DNA from: Alphaproteobacteria bacterium
GTDB lineage: Bacteria > Pseudomonadota > Alphaproteobacteria > SMXP01
Length of the DNA stretch: 64,000 nt
Assembly: GCA_028285305.1 (NCBI GenBank)
Contig: JANQPV010000065.1
Span: 62,001 to 126,000 of the forward strand
Reading direction: 5' to 3'
Numbering within the stretch: the first letter of the stretch is position 1; each line of letters begins with the position of its first letter. The notes beneath the pieces are model-generated. The model was not told where the DNA came from. It saw only the letters and a list, made by a program, of their open reading frames with translations, and did no database searches. A program made the position numbers and the translations under genes. Below, in pieces: positions 16,416-25,205 of this stretch.

Positions 16416-17426
16416 TTAAAGGGCCTCCATCACCTGCTGCACCTCTTGCTTAATTCGATCCTTGCTCGGAAGATAAGCGTATTCCAAGTTGGGCGCGAAC
16501 GGGATCGGTGTATGGGGCGGTGTCACTAGCTTGATCGGCGCATCCAAATAGTCGAACGCTTGAGAGGCAACAATACCGGCAATGTCCGACGCCATACTGC
16601 AACGCGGGTTTGATTCGTCCACGACAACAAGACGGCCCGTCTGCTGAACGCTTTCAAGGATCAACTCTTCATCCAAAGGGGATGTCGTGCGCGGATCGAT
16701 CACTTCACAGGAGATGCCCTCGGCCACCAGCTCATCGGCGGCCTCGTTTGCGAGATGAACCATGCGAGCAAACGCGACAATAGTAACATCGGACCCCTCG
16801 CGCGTCAGATTTCCTTTGCCGAAGGGAACCGTATAGGATTCGTCGGGCACTTCGCAGGCGGCCATGTAGAGCATCTTATGCTCAAAATACATGACCGGGT
16901 CTTCGCCGCGAATGGCTGACGTGAGGAGACCCTTTGCATCATATGCATTCGAAGGGACCGCACATTTGACGCCTGGTATGGATGTGAGCCACGCATAGTT
17001 CGTTTGCGAATGTTGGGCCGCGGCGGACATGCCCGCCCCCATCGTGGTCCGGATCACCATGGGCGTTTTCGCTTTACCGCCGAACATGTACTTGAATTTG
17101 GCGCCTTGATTGTAGACGGGGTCTAAGCATAGGCCCATAAAGTCCGTAAACATAATTTCTGCGACCGGACGCAGGCCAGCGAGAGCCGCGCCGGCGGCCG
17201 CCCCGACAATTGCAGATTCGGAGATCGGAGTGTCGATGACTCGCTGCTCGCCGTATTTCGTGAAAAGACCCGCGGTCAAACTGAACACGCCGCCAATGGC
17301 TTCGGGCCCGCCAGGCGACCCCATGCCGCCCGCCACATCTTCCCCCAGAACGATAACGTTTTCGTCCCGTTCCATTTCTTGATGGAGACACTCGTTGATC
17401 GCGTCCCGCATGGATTTTTCTGGCAT
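16416..17426 (-). CDS. 2-oxo acid/acetoin dehydrogenase E1 beta subunit
   Basis: A 336-residue transketolase-like beta subunit of a thiamine-diphosphate-dependent dehydrogenase complex. Seen are RDAINECLHQEMERDENVIVLGEDVA, the GGVFSLTAGLF block, DTPISESAIVGAAAGAALAGLRPVAEIMF, which carries the Glu that activates the cofactor, and the C-terminal EVIDPRTTSPLDEELI, VDESNPRCSMASDI and VTPPHTPIPFAP. It has the length and motifs of AcoB or PdhB. It pairs with E1alpha at 17471 (44-base gap) and E2 at 16415 (no gap), which fixes its role as the second E1 subunit. Ribosome site GGTAAGGA lies upstream of the ATG. Resemblance is somewhat closer to acetoin dehydrogenase than to the housekeeping pyruvate enzyme, but that is judgement by eye. 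Confidence 0.92.
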   Translation of the reverse strand: MPEKSMRDAINECLHQEMERDENVIVLGEDVAGGMGSPGGPEAIGGVFSLTAGLFTKYGEQRVIDTPISESAIVGAAAGAALAGLRPVAEIMFTDFMGLCLDPVYNQGAKFKYMFGGKAKTPMVIRTTMGAGMSAAAQHSQTNYAWLTSIPGVKCAVPSNAYDAKGLLTSAIRGEDPVMYFEHKMLYMAACEVPDESYTVPFGKGNLTREGSDVTIVAFARMVHLANEAADELVAEGISCEVIDPRTTSPLDEELILESVQQTGRLVVVDESNPRCSMASDIAGIVASQAFDYLDAPIKLVTPPHTPIPFAPNLEYAYLPSKDRIKQEVQQVMEAL

Positions 17427-17470
17427 CGGTTCCTTACCCCTAGAGTCTGACTGGATGAGTCTTTATGGTT

Positions 17471-18439
17471 TTAGTATTCGTTGTAAACGTCTGTGTACAG
17501 CATTTCCATCGGCGGCAGTGGTGCAGCGCTGGCTTCAGCAACCGCCTCGTCGATGAGAGCGAGTACCTCTTCATCGATCTTGTCCAGGTCTTCGTTTGTC
17601 AGAAGCGCGGCTTCCGTGACCCGCTGACGAAACTTTGGCAAACAGTCCATGGTTTCCCGATTTTTCTTGGTCTCGTCCGGTCCTCTATAGTTCTGCGGGT
17701 CGCCTTCCACATGGCCATAAAAGCGAACAATCGGTAGGTAAAGGGCGCTGGGACCCTCTCCCGCGCGGCCACGATCGACCGCTTCTTTCATGGCGTCGTA
17801 CACTGCGAAAAAGTCGGATCCGTCCGCTTCGAAGACGGGCATGCCAAAGGCCTTGGTCCGGCCGACAATATCGCCACTGCCTACGGCGTAGCTGTAGTGG
17901 GTATGCTCGCTGTAATGATTGTTTTCAATCACGAAGATGACGGGCGCTTTCAGGACGACCGCCAAATTCATCGCCTCAAAGACCGTACCCTGATTGATAG
18001 ATCCATCGCCGCCGAACGAAACGGCGACGCGGCCTGTTCCCCTGTTTCTCTCTGCGATCGCCGCGCCTACGGCCAATGGAGGACCACCGCCGACGATGCC
18101 GTTGGCCCCCAACATTCCCTGATCCAAATCGGCGATATGCATCGACCCGCCTTTGCCGTTACACAAGCCTCCATCTTTGCCGTAAATCTCTTTCATCATG
18201 CCTTTGACATCGCAGCCCTTGGCGATGCAATGGCCGTGGCCGCGATGCGTGCTGACCATTTTGTCGTCGATCTCCAGGTTTTCACAAACACCAACAGCAC
18301 AAGCCTCTTGGCCACTGTAGAGATGGGTGAACCCTGGGATCTCTCCCCTGCCGATTTCGATATGGAGGCGCTCCTCAAACTCGCGTATGATCTTCATCTG
18401 GCGATATGCGCGCAACAGTTCGTCTCGGCTCAATTGCAT
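17471..18439 (-). CDS. 2-oxo acid/acetoin dehydrogenase E1 alpha subunit
   Basis: A 322-residue E1 alpha subunit with the thiamine-diphosphate motif GGDGS...NN (from VSFGGDGSINQGTVFEAMN to VIENNHYSEHT). Other landmarks are LYSGQEACAVGVCENL, THRGHGHCIAKGCDVKGMMKEIYGK, NGKGGSMHIADL and GANGIVGGGPPLAVGAA. The short length and the end PMEMLYTDVYNEY resemble AcoA-type acetoin dehydrogenases. It is the first gene of the operon E1alpha-E1beta-E2-(OYE). An inverted repeat 23 bases upstream of the ATG is a candidate operator. No E3 (lipoamide dehydrogenase) gene is in the window, so that subunit must be supplied from elsewhere. Acetoin, pyruvate and branched-chain keto acids are the alternatives for substrate. 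Confidence 0.92.
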   Translation of the reverse strand: MQLSRDELLRAYRQMKIIREFEERLHIEIGRGEIPGFTHLYSGQEACAVGVCENLEIDDKMVSTHRGHGHCIAKGCDVKGMMKEIYGKDGGLCNGKGGSMHIADLDQGMLGANGIVGGGPPLAVGAAIAERNRGTGRVAVSFGGDGSINQGTVFEAMNLAVVLKAPVIFVIENNHYSEHTHYSYAVGSGDIVGRTKAFGMPVFEADGSDFFAVYDAMKEAVDRGRAGEGPSALYLPIVRFYGHVEGDPQNYRGPDETKKNRETMDCLPKFRQRVTEAALLTNEDLDKIDEEVLALIDEAVAEASAAPLPPMEMLYTDVYNEY

Positions 18440-18461
18440 TGGAGTCCTCCCGCTTGACCCA

Positions 18462-18498
18462 GAGCCGTTTTGGTTCTAACGGAAACACAAAACGGCTC
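18462..18498. promoter_or_regulatory. perfect 11-bp inverted repeat upstream of the E1 alpha gene
   Basis: The arms GAGCCGTTTTG (18462-18472) and CAAAACGGCTC (18488-18498) are exact reverse complements separated by 15 bases. The repeat ends 23 bases from the E1alpha ATG, within its probable promoter or leader. It may be a binding site for a dimeric regulator of the dehydrogenase operon, or a leader hairpin; no run of T follows on the minus strand, so it is not a classic terminator. Confidence 0.55.
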
Positions 18499-18710
18499 CA
18501 TATTCCTTGTTTTGCGCGTTTCCGGATGGTGAACCGGATTCCACTTCACCTGGAAACGCTTGAGTGCGAATAGATGGAGCAACGGACCAGAACGTAAGAG
18601 GCGCCTAATCAGTCACCCATGCTTGTTTTCCGGCACACTATGCCGGGATTTTCAGAAACGCAAGCGGTCAGAGCCTGTTCAAAACTCCCTTGGTCGAAAG
18701 GTTAAGAACC

Positions 18711-19181
18711 ATGAGTAACATCCATAGCTACAACACAAAAACCGTTTGGACAGGCAACGAAGGTGAAGGCACGAAGAGCTATCAGTCCTATAAGCGAAAC
18801 TACGAACTGCACATGGCCGGTAAGCCCATGATACCCGGTTCCGCCGACCCGAACTATCTGGGCGACGCGACCCGTCACAATCCAGAGGAGATGCTCTTGG
18901 CATCGCTGTCGGCCTGTCACATGCTGTGGTACTTGCACCTGGCAAGCATGGCGAAGATTGTCATCACCAAATATGAAGATGATGCTGTCGGCACGTTGGA
19001 AACGCAAAAGGACGGCAGCGGGAAATTCACAAGCGTAACGCTCCGCCCCAGGATCACTGTCAAAGCGGGCGCCGACTTGACGAAGGCGGACGCCATCCAC
19101 GAGCGGGCCAACAAAATGTGCTTTATCGCCCAATCGGTGAATTTCCCCGTGGGTCATGAGGCCACATTCATTGAGGAATAG
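18711..19181 (+). CDS. OsmC family protein
   Basis: A 156-residue OsmC-type protein. Visible are the beta-strand start YNTKTVWTGNEGEGTKSYQSY, the conserved NPEEMLLASLSACHMLWYLHLAS containing the first redox Cys, and the second reactive Cys in ANKMCFIAQSVNFPV. OsmC/Ohr proteins reduce organic and other peroxides through this cysteine pair. Spacing fits the OsmC-like branch rather than a dedicated Ohr, so the physiological peroxide is uncertain. The frame is open to 18690 but the ATG at 18711 has GAAAGG upstream and gives the normal N-terminus. It is divergent from the dehydrogenase operon, with 271 bases between the two starts. Confidence 0.88.
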   Translation: MSNIHSYNTKTVWTGNEGEGTKSYQSYKRNYELHMAGKPMIPGSADPNYLGDATRHNPEEMLLASLSACHMLWYLHLASMAKIVITKYEDDAVGTLETQKDGSGKFTSVTLRPRITVKAGADLTKADAIHERANKMCFIAQSVNFPVGHEATFIEE

Positions 19182-19554
19182 GCCTCGCGCGCAGTGCCGG
19201 CTGACAATTCCCCGGCAAGCTGTGTGAGCAAGACGAAGACTGGGGATGCAGAAGCACCACCACAGTCTTGATAGCACCCTTGCGCATTGGATCCCCGGTC
19301 ACGCGCTGACGCGCGGCCGGGGAAATGCAAGTCGTTAATTGATCTATTCCGCGTCGACACCATTTCACCGTGGAGCGATCGAAGATCGCAAACACACGGG
19401 GATCCAGAAGTACGGCTTCGGACTGACTGGAGCTTCGCATAGGCGCCCTCGTTCAAACGCGGTCGGGGAAAAGACAACTTCAGTTGACACAATATCGCCA
19501 TGCCCTCCACTCTATGCTGAGTCCTCGCAAACACGAGCGGCAGAGGAGCACAAT
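19182..19554. repeat. intergenic region with REP-like palindromes
   Basis: This 373-base gap holds no convincing gene. It has two palindromic units in opposite orientation. The first has TCCCC at 19208-19212 paired with GGGGA at 19241-19245. The second has TCCCCGG at 19292-19298 paired with CCGGGGA at 19317-19323, with an inner GCGC/GCGC pair. A half-unit, CGGGGATCC, follows near 19396. The second unit reads GGATCCCCGG...CCGGGGAAAT and matches the units at 26480-26590. TTGACA occurs at 19484-19489, but no good -10 hexamer lies at the right distance. Confidence 0.6.
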
Positions 19555-19947
19555 ATGGACGAATTTCTTCAGATGGCGGCAGAGCAATTGGGGCTGGACC
19601 AAGCCTCCATCGGCAATGTGGTGGGTATTGTGCTCGGTTTTCTGAAAGACAACGCGCCCGGCGAGGAGATGCAATCGCTCTTTGACAATTTGCCGGGAGC
19701 CCAAGAGTTGATCGATGGCATTCAAAGCGGCGACAGTGGCGGATTGCTGGGAGAAGCTGCGGGTGCATTGGGCGGCCTGCTCGGGGACAAGGGCGAAGCA
19801 TTGGAAGCGCTGGCGCAACTCAAAGAAACCGGCCTTCAATCCGGCCAGATCGGAGACGTCCTTGCCCTCTTTAAGACCTTCGCCAGCGAGAAGGTGGGGC
19901 CCGACCTGATCGAGAAAATCATGAGTAATCTGCCCGACCTTGGATGA
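19555..19947 (+). CDS. small protein of unknown function, possibly DUF2780-like
   Basis: A 130-residue soluble, acidic, Gly/Leu-rich protein with mostly helical character: MDEFLQMAAEQLGLDQ, VVGIVLGFLKDN, LFDNLPGAQELIDGIQ, then a glycine-rich hinge (GGLLGEAAGALGGLLGD) and a last helix ending MSNLPDLG. The pattern of short helices, a central Gly/Leu repeat and a C-terminal helix resembles the poorly characterised DUF2780 (VcgC/VcgE) proteins, but I am not sure of that. AGAGGAG lies 9 bases before the ATG at 19555; the open frame upstream to 19339 crosses the REP-like repeats and is rejected. It converges on the next gene with one base between the stops. Confidence 0.65.
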   Translation: MDEFLQMAAEQLGLDQASIGNVVGIVLGFLKDNAPGEEMQSLFDNLPGAQELIDGIQSGDSGGLLGEAAGALGGLLGDKGEALEALAQLKETGLQSGQIGDVLALFKTFASEKVGPDLIEKIMSNLPDLG

Positions 19948-19948
19948 C

Positions 19949-20377
19949 CTATTTCTGGCTGCCCAGAAGCGGTCCATGGGTTGGTTTACGGCGGGCGTGA
20001 AAGAAGAACAGCATCGCGCCAACATAAGCGATGACCATAATTCCAATGTAACTAGAGCCGAGAAGAATGCCGAACAGTTCCGGATCGGACCGACCTGCAT
20101 TATGGAATTCGAGCGCTGATCCTGGGACGGCGCGTTCGCTCATGACGATTGACAATTCGACAGCATCCCGCACCTGCGCATTGCTGACCAATAAAAACAC
20201 GGAACAGAACAACGTGAACAGAGTAATCACGATCCACGTCATGAGTTTGCTGAGCTGAGCACCGATGAGATAGGCCGTGACGAGCATGGCGAACACGATA
20301 GAGGCGTAATGCATCATGTTCGTGACCAGCGTATTCATGACTTCGTTGAACAAGTAGGCATATTCATAATCGGTCAT
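19949..20377 (-). CDS. membrane protein of unknown function, three helices
   Basis: Unrecognised family. The 142-residue product has about three membrane helices: around YASIVFAMLVTAYLIGAQL, LMTWIVITLFTLFCSVFLLVS, and SSYIGIMVIAYVGAMLFFFHA, with a loop of about 45 residues between helix 2 and helix 3 (NAQVRDAVELSIVMSER...). It ends in a short basic tail, ARRKPTHGPLLGSQK. It is followed on the same strand by no close gene and is 43 bases downstream of the Nudix gene's stop, so it may be the last gene of a Nudix/NTF2 group. Its stop is one base from that of the opposing gene at 19555-19947. Nothing in the sequence indicates its role. Confidence 0.6.
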   Translation of the reverse strand: MTDYEYAYLFNEVMNTLVTNMMHYASIVFAMLVTAYLIGAQLSKLMTWIVITLFTLFCSVFLLVSNAQVRDAVELSIVMSERAVPGSALEFHNAGRSDPELFGILLGSSYIGIMVIAYVGAMLFFFHARRKPTHGPLLGSQK

Positions 20378-20419
20378 GCGGACCCTCGTTGTTCTGACTG
20401 GGATGACTTGGCAGCGCTG

Positions 20420-21043
20420 TCATTTCCAAGCGAACTCCGGTTGATCAAGATGGGCCACGCGGGTGTCGTTGCCTTTGACGGCCACTTCATGGAACTGATA
20501 GATGAGCGCGCCCGTTGGCGCATGGACTTGGCGGTCTCCGATCAGAATACGGATGATCGGCCGCGCCGGATCCGGGCCGTTCAAGAAGATTGGCGAGTCG
20601 GACCTCTCGAGTTCTTGCAGCGGAACATGCTGCACAAAGGCTATTTCGTCAGGATCAGGACGGAGCGCGCTGATATCCGGCAGCCAAAAAACAAAGGGCG
20701 AAATGACAAAGCCCGAGCGGGTCACATATTCATCGAGCGGGCCTAGGTGCGAGTCCTCGTTCAGTGACAAACCGAGCTCTTCTTGACATTCTCGAACAGC
20801 CGCCTCAAACGCGGTTTCGCCCTCGTCCAATCTGCCTCCAGGGAGCGCCCATTGACCCGAATGACGTCTGAGTTTCGCCGTGCGTTTGGTAAGAACAAAA
20901 CTCGCTCTCGTTTCGTCTTCGTGAGATGGTGTGACAATGACAGCCACGGCGGCCCGGCGGGGAGCATTGTCTTCGGCGGGCACATTTTCAAAATGAGACA
21001 AGTTGGCGAAAAGCCGTTTCCGGAGTGCGTCATCAAACTTCAT
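20420..21043 (-). CDS. Nudix hydrolase, CoA pyrophosphatase-like
   Basis: A 207-residue Nudix hydrolase. The Nudix box is complete as G-x5-E-x7-REC-x2-EELGL (GRLDEGETAFEAAVRECQEELGL). Just before it lies TKRTAKLRRHSGQWALPGG, close to the UPF0035 signature of the CoA-pyrophosphatase branch (YeaB/NudL/NUDT7-like), which cleaves CoA to 3',5'-ADP and 4'-phosphopantetheine. The start chosen is the ATG at 21043, which overlaps the end of the upstream NTF2-like gene by 11 bases, implying translational coupling. The longer frame to 21199 runs through that gene and is rejected. The substrate could also be an ADP-sugar or another nucleotide. Confidence 0.85.
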   Translation of the reverse strand: MKFDDALRKRLFANLSHFENVPAEDNAPRRAAVAVIVTPSHEDETRASFVLTKRTAKLRRHSGQWALPGGRLDEGETAFEAAVRECQEELGLSLNEDSHLGPLDEYVTRSGFVISPFVFWLPDISALRPDPDEIAFVQHVPLQELERSDSPIFLNGPDPARPIIRILIGDRQVHAPTGALIYQFHEVAVKGNDTRVAHLDQPEFAWK

Positions 21044-21440
21044 GGGCGTCGTCCGCATTGACTGCGACCACCGCGCGCCAGCCATTGCCATAGTCTGCAA
21101 GGATATAGTGCATGCGGAACCAGTAGATGAGACTATTGTCTTTGCGGCGGAAAGACCATTTCGTCTCGGCCCGGACCAAATTCGGTCCATGTGTCGCAAA
21201 GAGATCGAGCGAAGAGAGTTCTGCCCGGTGATAACCCAAACTTTTATGATGATCGTTCACCAAGTCGAAATTTCGAACAATCTCATCTCGAGTTGTCAAC
21301 GCGATCGCCCCGTCGCGTCCGATGATCGTAAGAGGGACGTTCATCAGATCGGCGATGGCTTCAGAGTCAAATGAGTCGAATGCATTCGTCCAAATGCGAA
21401 AGAACTTCTCAATGGATGTTCTGAGAGAGGCGTCCAGCAT
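21033..21440 (-). CDS. NTF2/SnoaL-like protein
   Basis: A 135-residue protein with the cone-shaped NTF2-like pattern: helical N-terminus MLDASLRTSIEKFFRIWTNAFDSFDSEAIADLMNVPLTII, then beta strands (VRNFDLVNDHHKSLGYHRAELSSLDLF, LVRAETKWSFRRKDNSLIYWFRMHYILADYGNGWRAV). SnoaL/DUF4440 proteins bind or isomerise small hydrophobic molecules or act as accessory domains, and the function cannot be told from sequence. The ATG at 21440 has AGGACC just upstream and defines a compact domain; the frame continues to 21653 over residues that do not fit the fold. The stop overlaps the Nudix start, so the two are expressed together. Confidence 0.7.
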   Translation of the reverse strand: MLDASLRTSIEKFFRIWTNAFDSFDSEAIADLMNVPLTIIGRDGAIALTTRDEIVRNFDLVNDHHKSLGYHRAELSSLDLFATHGPNLVRAETKWSFRRKDNSLIYWFRMHYILADYGNGWRAVVAVNADDAHEV

Positions 21441-21603
21441 TTTTGGTCCTGTTATTCGTTCTGAATACCAATAGCCTAGTTCGACATGGATCCTCATGCA
21501 AAGCTCAATTGTGCTGCACTTTGCGATTAGCTGCCCGTCCCTCTTTACCCAAGGGGGCGGGCCCTGGTAACACAGAGTCGTGCCCGGGAGCGAAACGCCA
21601 AGA

Positions 21604-24465
21604 ATGTCGGAACCCAAGCTGGATTTGTCAGCGCCCATATCAGATGAGGTCAAAGAGACGACCTGCTACATGTGCGCGTGCCGGTGTGGCATTCGCGTTC
21701 ATATCAAAGACGGTCTCATCCGCTATATTGAGGGCAATACAAAACACCCCGTGAACGAAGGCGTGCTCTGCGCCAAAGGGGCGGCCGGCATCATGCAGCA
21801 TTATTCGCCGGCCCGCCTCAGGAAGCCTCTGCGCCGGGTGGGTGAACGGGGCTCGGGCGAGTTCAAAGAAATCGAATGGGAGGAAGCGCTCGACACGGCC
21901 ACGGCTTGGCTCGCCCGTGTGCGCGCAACGGACCCGCACCGGCTCGCCTTTTTCACCGGCAGAGATCAAAGCCAGGCTTTGACCAGTTGGTGGGCGAAGG
22001 AATTCGGCACGCCAAACTACGCGGCCCACGGCGGGTTTTGCTCCGTTAACATGGCAGCGGCCGGTCTCTATACGATCGGCAGCGCGTTTTGGGAATTCAC
22101 CGAGCCCGACTGGGACCGGACAGACTATTTCCTCCTGTTCGGCGTAGCCGAAGACCACGCGTCAAACCCCATCAAAAAGGGTATTGCGAAACTAAAAGAG
22201 CGCGGGGCGAAGTTTGTCTCGATCAACCCGGTACGGACGGGATATTCGGCGGTTGCAGACGAATGGATCGGGATTACGCCGGGGACGGATGGCCTTTTTG
22301 TGTCCGCCCTCATTCATGAACTGCTCCGAGCGGGCAAGGTGGATCTCGATTTTCTCTTGCGCTATTCCAACGTGGCTTGGCTTGTTATCGACGATCCGGG
22401 CCATGAAGAAGACGGGCTGTTCTATTTGGGCGATATGGGCCGGCCGGCCATCTGGGACCGCAAAGAAAAATCCGTTCGAAACGCGTATGACGGGGATGGG
22501 CAGCCTGCGCTGACCGGCGAGTTCGAACTTCCCGACGGACGGAAAGCCCGCCCGGCCTTCGATCTCCTTCGGATGCGGTTCCTTCGTGACGAGTACAGAC
22601 CTGAAGCGGTTGCCGATCAAACGGGGGTTTCGGCGGCGACGACGAAACGAATTGCAGCGGAATTGGCCGAGGCCGCGTTTGAGAACCAAATCGAGCTGGA
22701 TATACCTTGGACAGACGCTTTCGGAAGATCGCACAAAAAGACCATCGGGCGACCTGTGGCCATGCATGCCATGCGAGGCATATCGGCTCATGCGAACGGA
22801 TTCCAAACGTGCCGGTTGATTCACCTGTTGCAGATCCTCTTGGGCACAATCGATGCGCCGGGCGGGCTGCGCTTCAAACCGCCATACCCGAAATCTCTAA
22901 GCTCCTTGCCCCGTCCGTCGGGACGCGCCGAAGACGTTCTGCGCAATGCGGCGCTGGCCGGGCCTCATTTGGGCTTTCCCACATGGCCGCAACATCTGCT
23001 GGTGGACCGGGAAGGTCAGCCGCGCCGGATCGACAAGGCCTTTTCCTGGGAGGCCCCCTTTGCTGCCCACGGTATGATGCACACGGTCATTGCCAATGCC
23101 TGGCGCGGCGATCCCTACCCCATAGATACGCTCTTCATGTATATGGCGAATATGGCGTGGAACTCCGCCATGAACACCAAAGACACGATCGCCATGCTGA
23201 CGGATAAGGACGCGCGGACGGGTGAGTATAAGATCCCGCACATTATCTATTCCGATGCCTTTGCCTCTGAGATGACAGCCTACGCGGATCTGGTCCTTCC
23301 CGACACGACGTATCTCGAGCGTTGGGATTGCATCTCCCTTCTCGACCGTCCGATTTCGACGGCGGAAGGGCCGGCCGACGCGATCCGCCAGCCGGTGTTT
23401 GAACCCGACCGGGATGTGCGGCCCTTTCAGGACGTTCTCTTGGACTTGGGCGCCCGGCTTGGCCTCTCCGCCATGATCACCCGCGAAGGGCGCCCGAAAT
23501 TTCCAGGCGGATACAAAGACTACTTGACGCACCACCACCGGCTGCCGGGCGTCGGCATGCTGGCGGGTTGGCGGGGCGCAGAAGGGGAAAAGACGGTCCA
23601 AGGCGAAACTAACGCAGATCAAATTGACCGTTACATTGAGAATGGCTGCTATTGGTATGATCCGCTGCCGGAAGGACTTCAGTATTACCGGTTCTTCAAC
23701 CGCGACTATCTCGTTTATGCGGCCAAGAGTGGTTTCGTCACATCGACTGATCCCATTGTTCTCAACGTTTACGCAGAGGAATTGCAGCGCTTTCGTTTGG
23801 CAGCGCGCGGGTACGGCCCTTTCGTTCCGCCAAAAGAGCATAAAGATCGCATCGAGACCTACTTCGATCCCCTCCCCTTTTGGTATCCGCCCGATCTTGT
23901 CTCGGGGGACCCCGGAGACGAGTATCCTCTTCACGCTCTCACCCAGCGACCGGCGCATATGTATCACTCCTGGGGCGGACAGAATGCCTGGCTGCGGCAA
24001 ATTCAAGGGGACAATGTGCTTTTCATCTCCCACAAGGTGGCCGAACAGCATGAACTGCAGGATGGCGATTGGGCCTGGGTCACCAGTCGGCACGGCAAGA
24101 TCAAAGTGCGGGTGAAACCGATGGAGGGTGTGAATGACCATACCGTGTGGACGTGGAACGCCATCGGTAAGCGCAGTGGCACCTGGTCGCTGGATCCTCA
24201 GGCGCCGGAATCGCAAAAGGGCTTTCTGCTTAATCATCTCATTGAGGATCTGCTGCCGGAGCAGCCGGGCCAATATCGCTATTCCAATTCCGATCCCATT
24301 ACCGGTCAGGCGGCTTGGTTCGACTTAAAGGTCCGTATCGAGAAGGCGGGAGATGAAGGGATAGATGTCGCAGAGCCCCGCTTCGAGACCGTTCCCGCGC
24401 CTCCCGGCGTTGAGGCGGCAGCCTCCAAATCGCGCTACGGCGCCGGGTTCCGGAGGAAGTCATGA
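21604..24465 (+). CDS. soeA: sulfite dehydrogenase SoeA, molybdopterin subunit
   Basis: A 953-residue molybdopterin-guanine-dinucleotide enzyme. The N-terminal [4Fe-4S] ligands are C21, C24, C28 and C56 (CYMCACRC...VLCAKG). The likely molybdenum ligand is C146 in AAHGGFCSVNM. Domains follow the DMSO-reductase family: ALTSWWAKEFGTPNY, DYFLLFGVAEDHASNP, INPVRTGYSAVADEWIGITPGTDGLF, YADLVLPDTTYLERWD, and the C-terminal dinucleotide-binding end with HSWGGQNAWLRQI. It lacks a twin-arginine signal, so it faces the cytoplasm, as the SoeABC sulfite-oxidising enzyme does. It resembles alphaproteobacterial SoeA proteins; polysulfide or thiosulfate reductases are relatives. The start is ATG 21604; an in-frame GTG lies at 21580. 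It heads soeABC and is divergent from the NTF2-like gene. Confidence 0.85.
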   Translation: MSEPKLDLSAPISDEVKETTCYMCACRCGIRVHIKDGLIRYIEGNTKHPVNEGVLCAKGAAGIMQHYSPARLRKPLRRVGERGSGEFKEIEWEEALDTATAWLARVRATDPHRLAFFTGRDQSQALTSWWAKEFGTPNYAAHGGFCSVNMAAAGLYTIGSAFWEFTEPDWDRTDYFLLFGVAEDHASNPIKKGIAKLKERGAKFVSINPVRTGYSAVADEWIGITPGTDGLFVSALIHELLRAGKVDLDFLLRYSNVAWLVIDDPGHEEDGLFYLGDMGRPAIWDRKEKSVRNAYDGDGQPALTGEFELPDGRKARPAFDLLRMRFLRDEYRPEAVADQTGVSAATTKRIAAELAEAAFENQIELDIPWTDAFGRSHKKTIGRPVAMHAMRGISAHANGFQTCRLIHLLQILLGTIDAPGGLRFKPPYPKSLSSLPRPSGRAEDVLRNAALAGPHLGFPTWPQHLLVDREGQPRRIDKAFSWEAPFAAHGMMHTVIANAWRGDPYPIDTLFMYMANMAWNSAMNTKDTIAMLTDKDARTGEYKIPHIIYSDAFASEMTAYADLVLPDTTYLERWDCISLLDRPISTAEGPADAIRQPVFEPDRDVRPFQDVLLDLGARLGLSAMITREGRPKFPGGYKDYLTHHHRLPGVGMLAGWRGAEGEKTVQGETNADQIDRYIENGCYWYDPLPEGLQYYRFFNRDYLVYAAKSGFVTSTDPIVLNVYAEELQRFRLAARGYGPFVPPKEHKDRIETYFDPLPFWYPPDLVSGDPGDEYPLHALTQRPAHMYHSWGGQNAWLRQIQGDNVLFISHKVAEQHELQDGDWAWVTSRHGKIKVRVKPMEGVNDHTVWTWNAIGKRSGTWSLDPQAPESQKGFLLNHLIEDLLPEQPGQYRYSNSDPITGQAAWFDLKVRIEKAGDEGIDVAEPRFETVPAPPGVEAAASKSRYGAGFRRKS

Positions 24466-25205
24466 CGAGCCTTCCCAAAGAACCTCCGACCAAACGCCTT
24501 GGCCTCGTTATTGATTTGGACACGTGCGTCGGCTGTCACGGCTGTGCCGTTGCCTGCAAGGAGTGGAATACGGGCGGTATTGCCGCGCCCTTGTCGGACG
24601 TTCATCCCTATGGAGAGGATCCGTCGGGCGCGTGGCTTAACCGGATCCATGGCTATGAAGTCGCGGACGGGCCTAGCGAGAGCCGCACTGTTTACTTCCC
24701 TAAGTCTTGCCTTCATTGCGAGAACGCGCCTTGCGTGACGGTGTGTCCGACAGGCGCCTCCTATAAGCGTCAAGACGATGGCATCGTCCTGGTGGATGAA
24801 GACAAGTGTATCGGTTGTAGTCTGTGTGCTTGGGCGTGTCCTTACGGTGCACGCGAGCTCGATCCGGTCGACGGGGTGATGAAGAAGTGTACGCTTTGCG
24901 TGGACCGGATCTACAATGAGCACATCCCTAAGGAGAGCCGGGTCCCTGCCTGTGTGGCCAGCTGTCCCACCTCCGCCCGGCATTTCGGAGACCTGGCTGA
25001 TCCGGAGTCAGACGTTTCCAAACTCGTCGCCGAAAGGAGTGGCTTCGATCTGGCGCCCGAGCAAGGCTGTTCTCCTACGAATAAATACCTCCCGCCCCGG
25101 GCGAAACGGATGGGGGCCGAAGTCGTGAATGAGGAGCTAGAAGAACCGGCAGGCGGATTCCTTGGCTGGCTCGATAAGGCGCTGACGCAATTGGGTGGGG
25201 ACTGA
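24462..25205 (+). CDS. soeB: sulfite dehydrogenase SoeB, four-cluster iron-sulfur subunit
   Basis: A 247-residue ferredoxin-like electron-transfer subunit with four [4Fe-4S] motifs: CVGCHGCAVACKEWN, CLHCENAPCVTVCPTGA, CIGCSLCAWACPYGA, and CTLCVDRI with later PACVASCPTSA. This is the DmsB/PhsB/SoeB pattern, relaying electrons between the molybdopterin subunit and the membrane subunit. It starts with an ATGA overlap of four bases with soeA, so it is translationally coupled. After its stop, a 332-base stretch holding a MITE-like element separates it from soeC. The C-terminal end, rich in acidic residues and Gly/Leu (EELEEPAGGFLGWLDKALTQ), fits a docking tail. Confidence 0.92.
   Translation: MTSLPKEPPTKRLGLVIDLDTCVGCHGCAVACKEWNTGGIAAPLSDVHPYGEDPSGAWLNRIHGYEVADGPSESRTVYFPKSCLHCENAPCVTVCPTGASYKRQDDGIVLVDEDKCIGCSLCAWACPYGARELDPVDGVMKKCTLCVDRIYNEHIPKESRVPACVASCPTSARHFGDLADPESDVSKLVAERSGFDLAPEQGCSPTNKYLPPRAKRMGAEVVNEELEEPAGGFLGWLDKALTQLGGD

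Noticed and set aside
19484-19518. Possible sigma70 promoter (TTGACA then TATGCT) before the small protein at 19555
   Set aside because: The spacer is 23 bases, too long for a normal promoter.
22897-24273. 458-codon minus-strand frame opposite soeA
   Set aside because: Antisense to a recognised molybdoenzyme; basic, Arg/His-rich composition typical of shadow frames.
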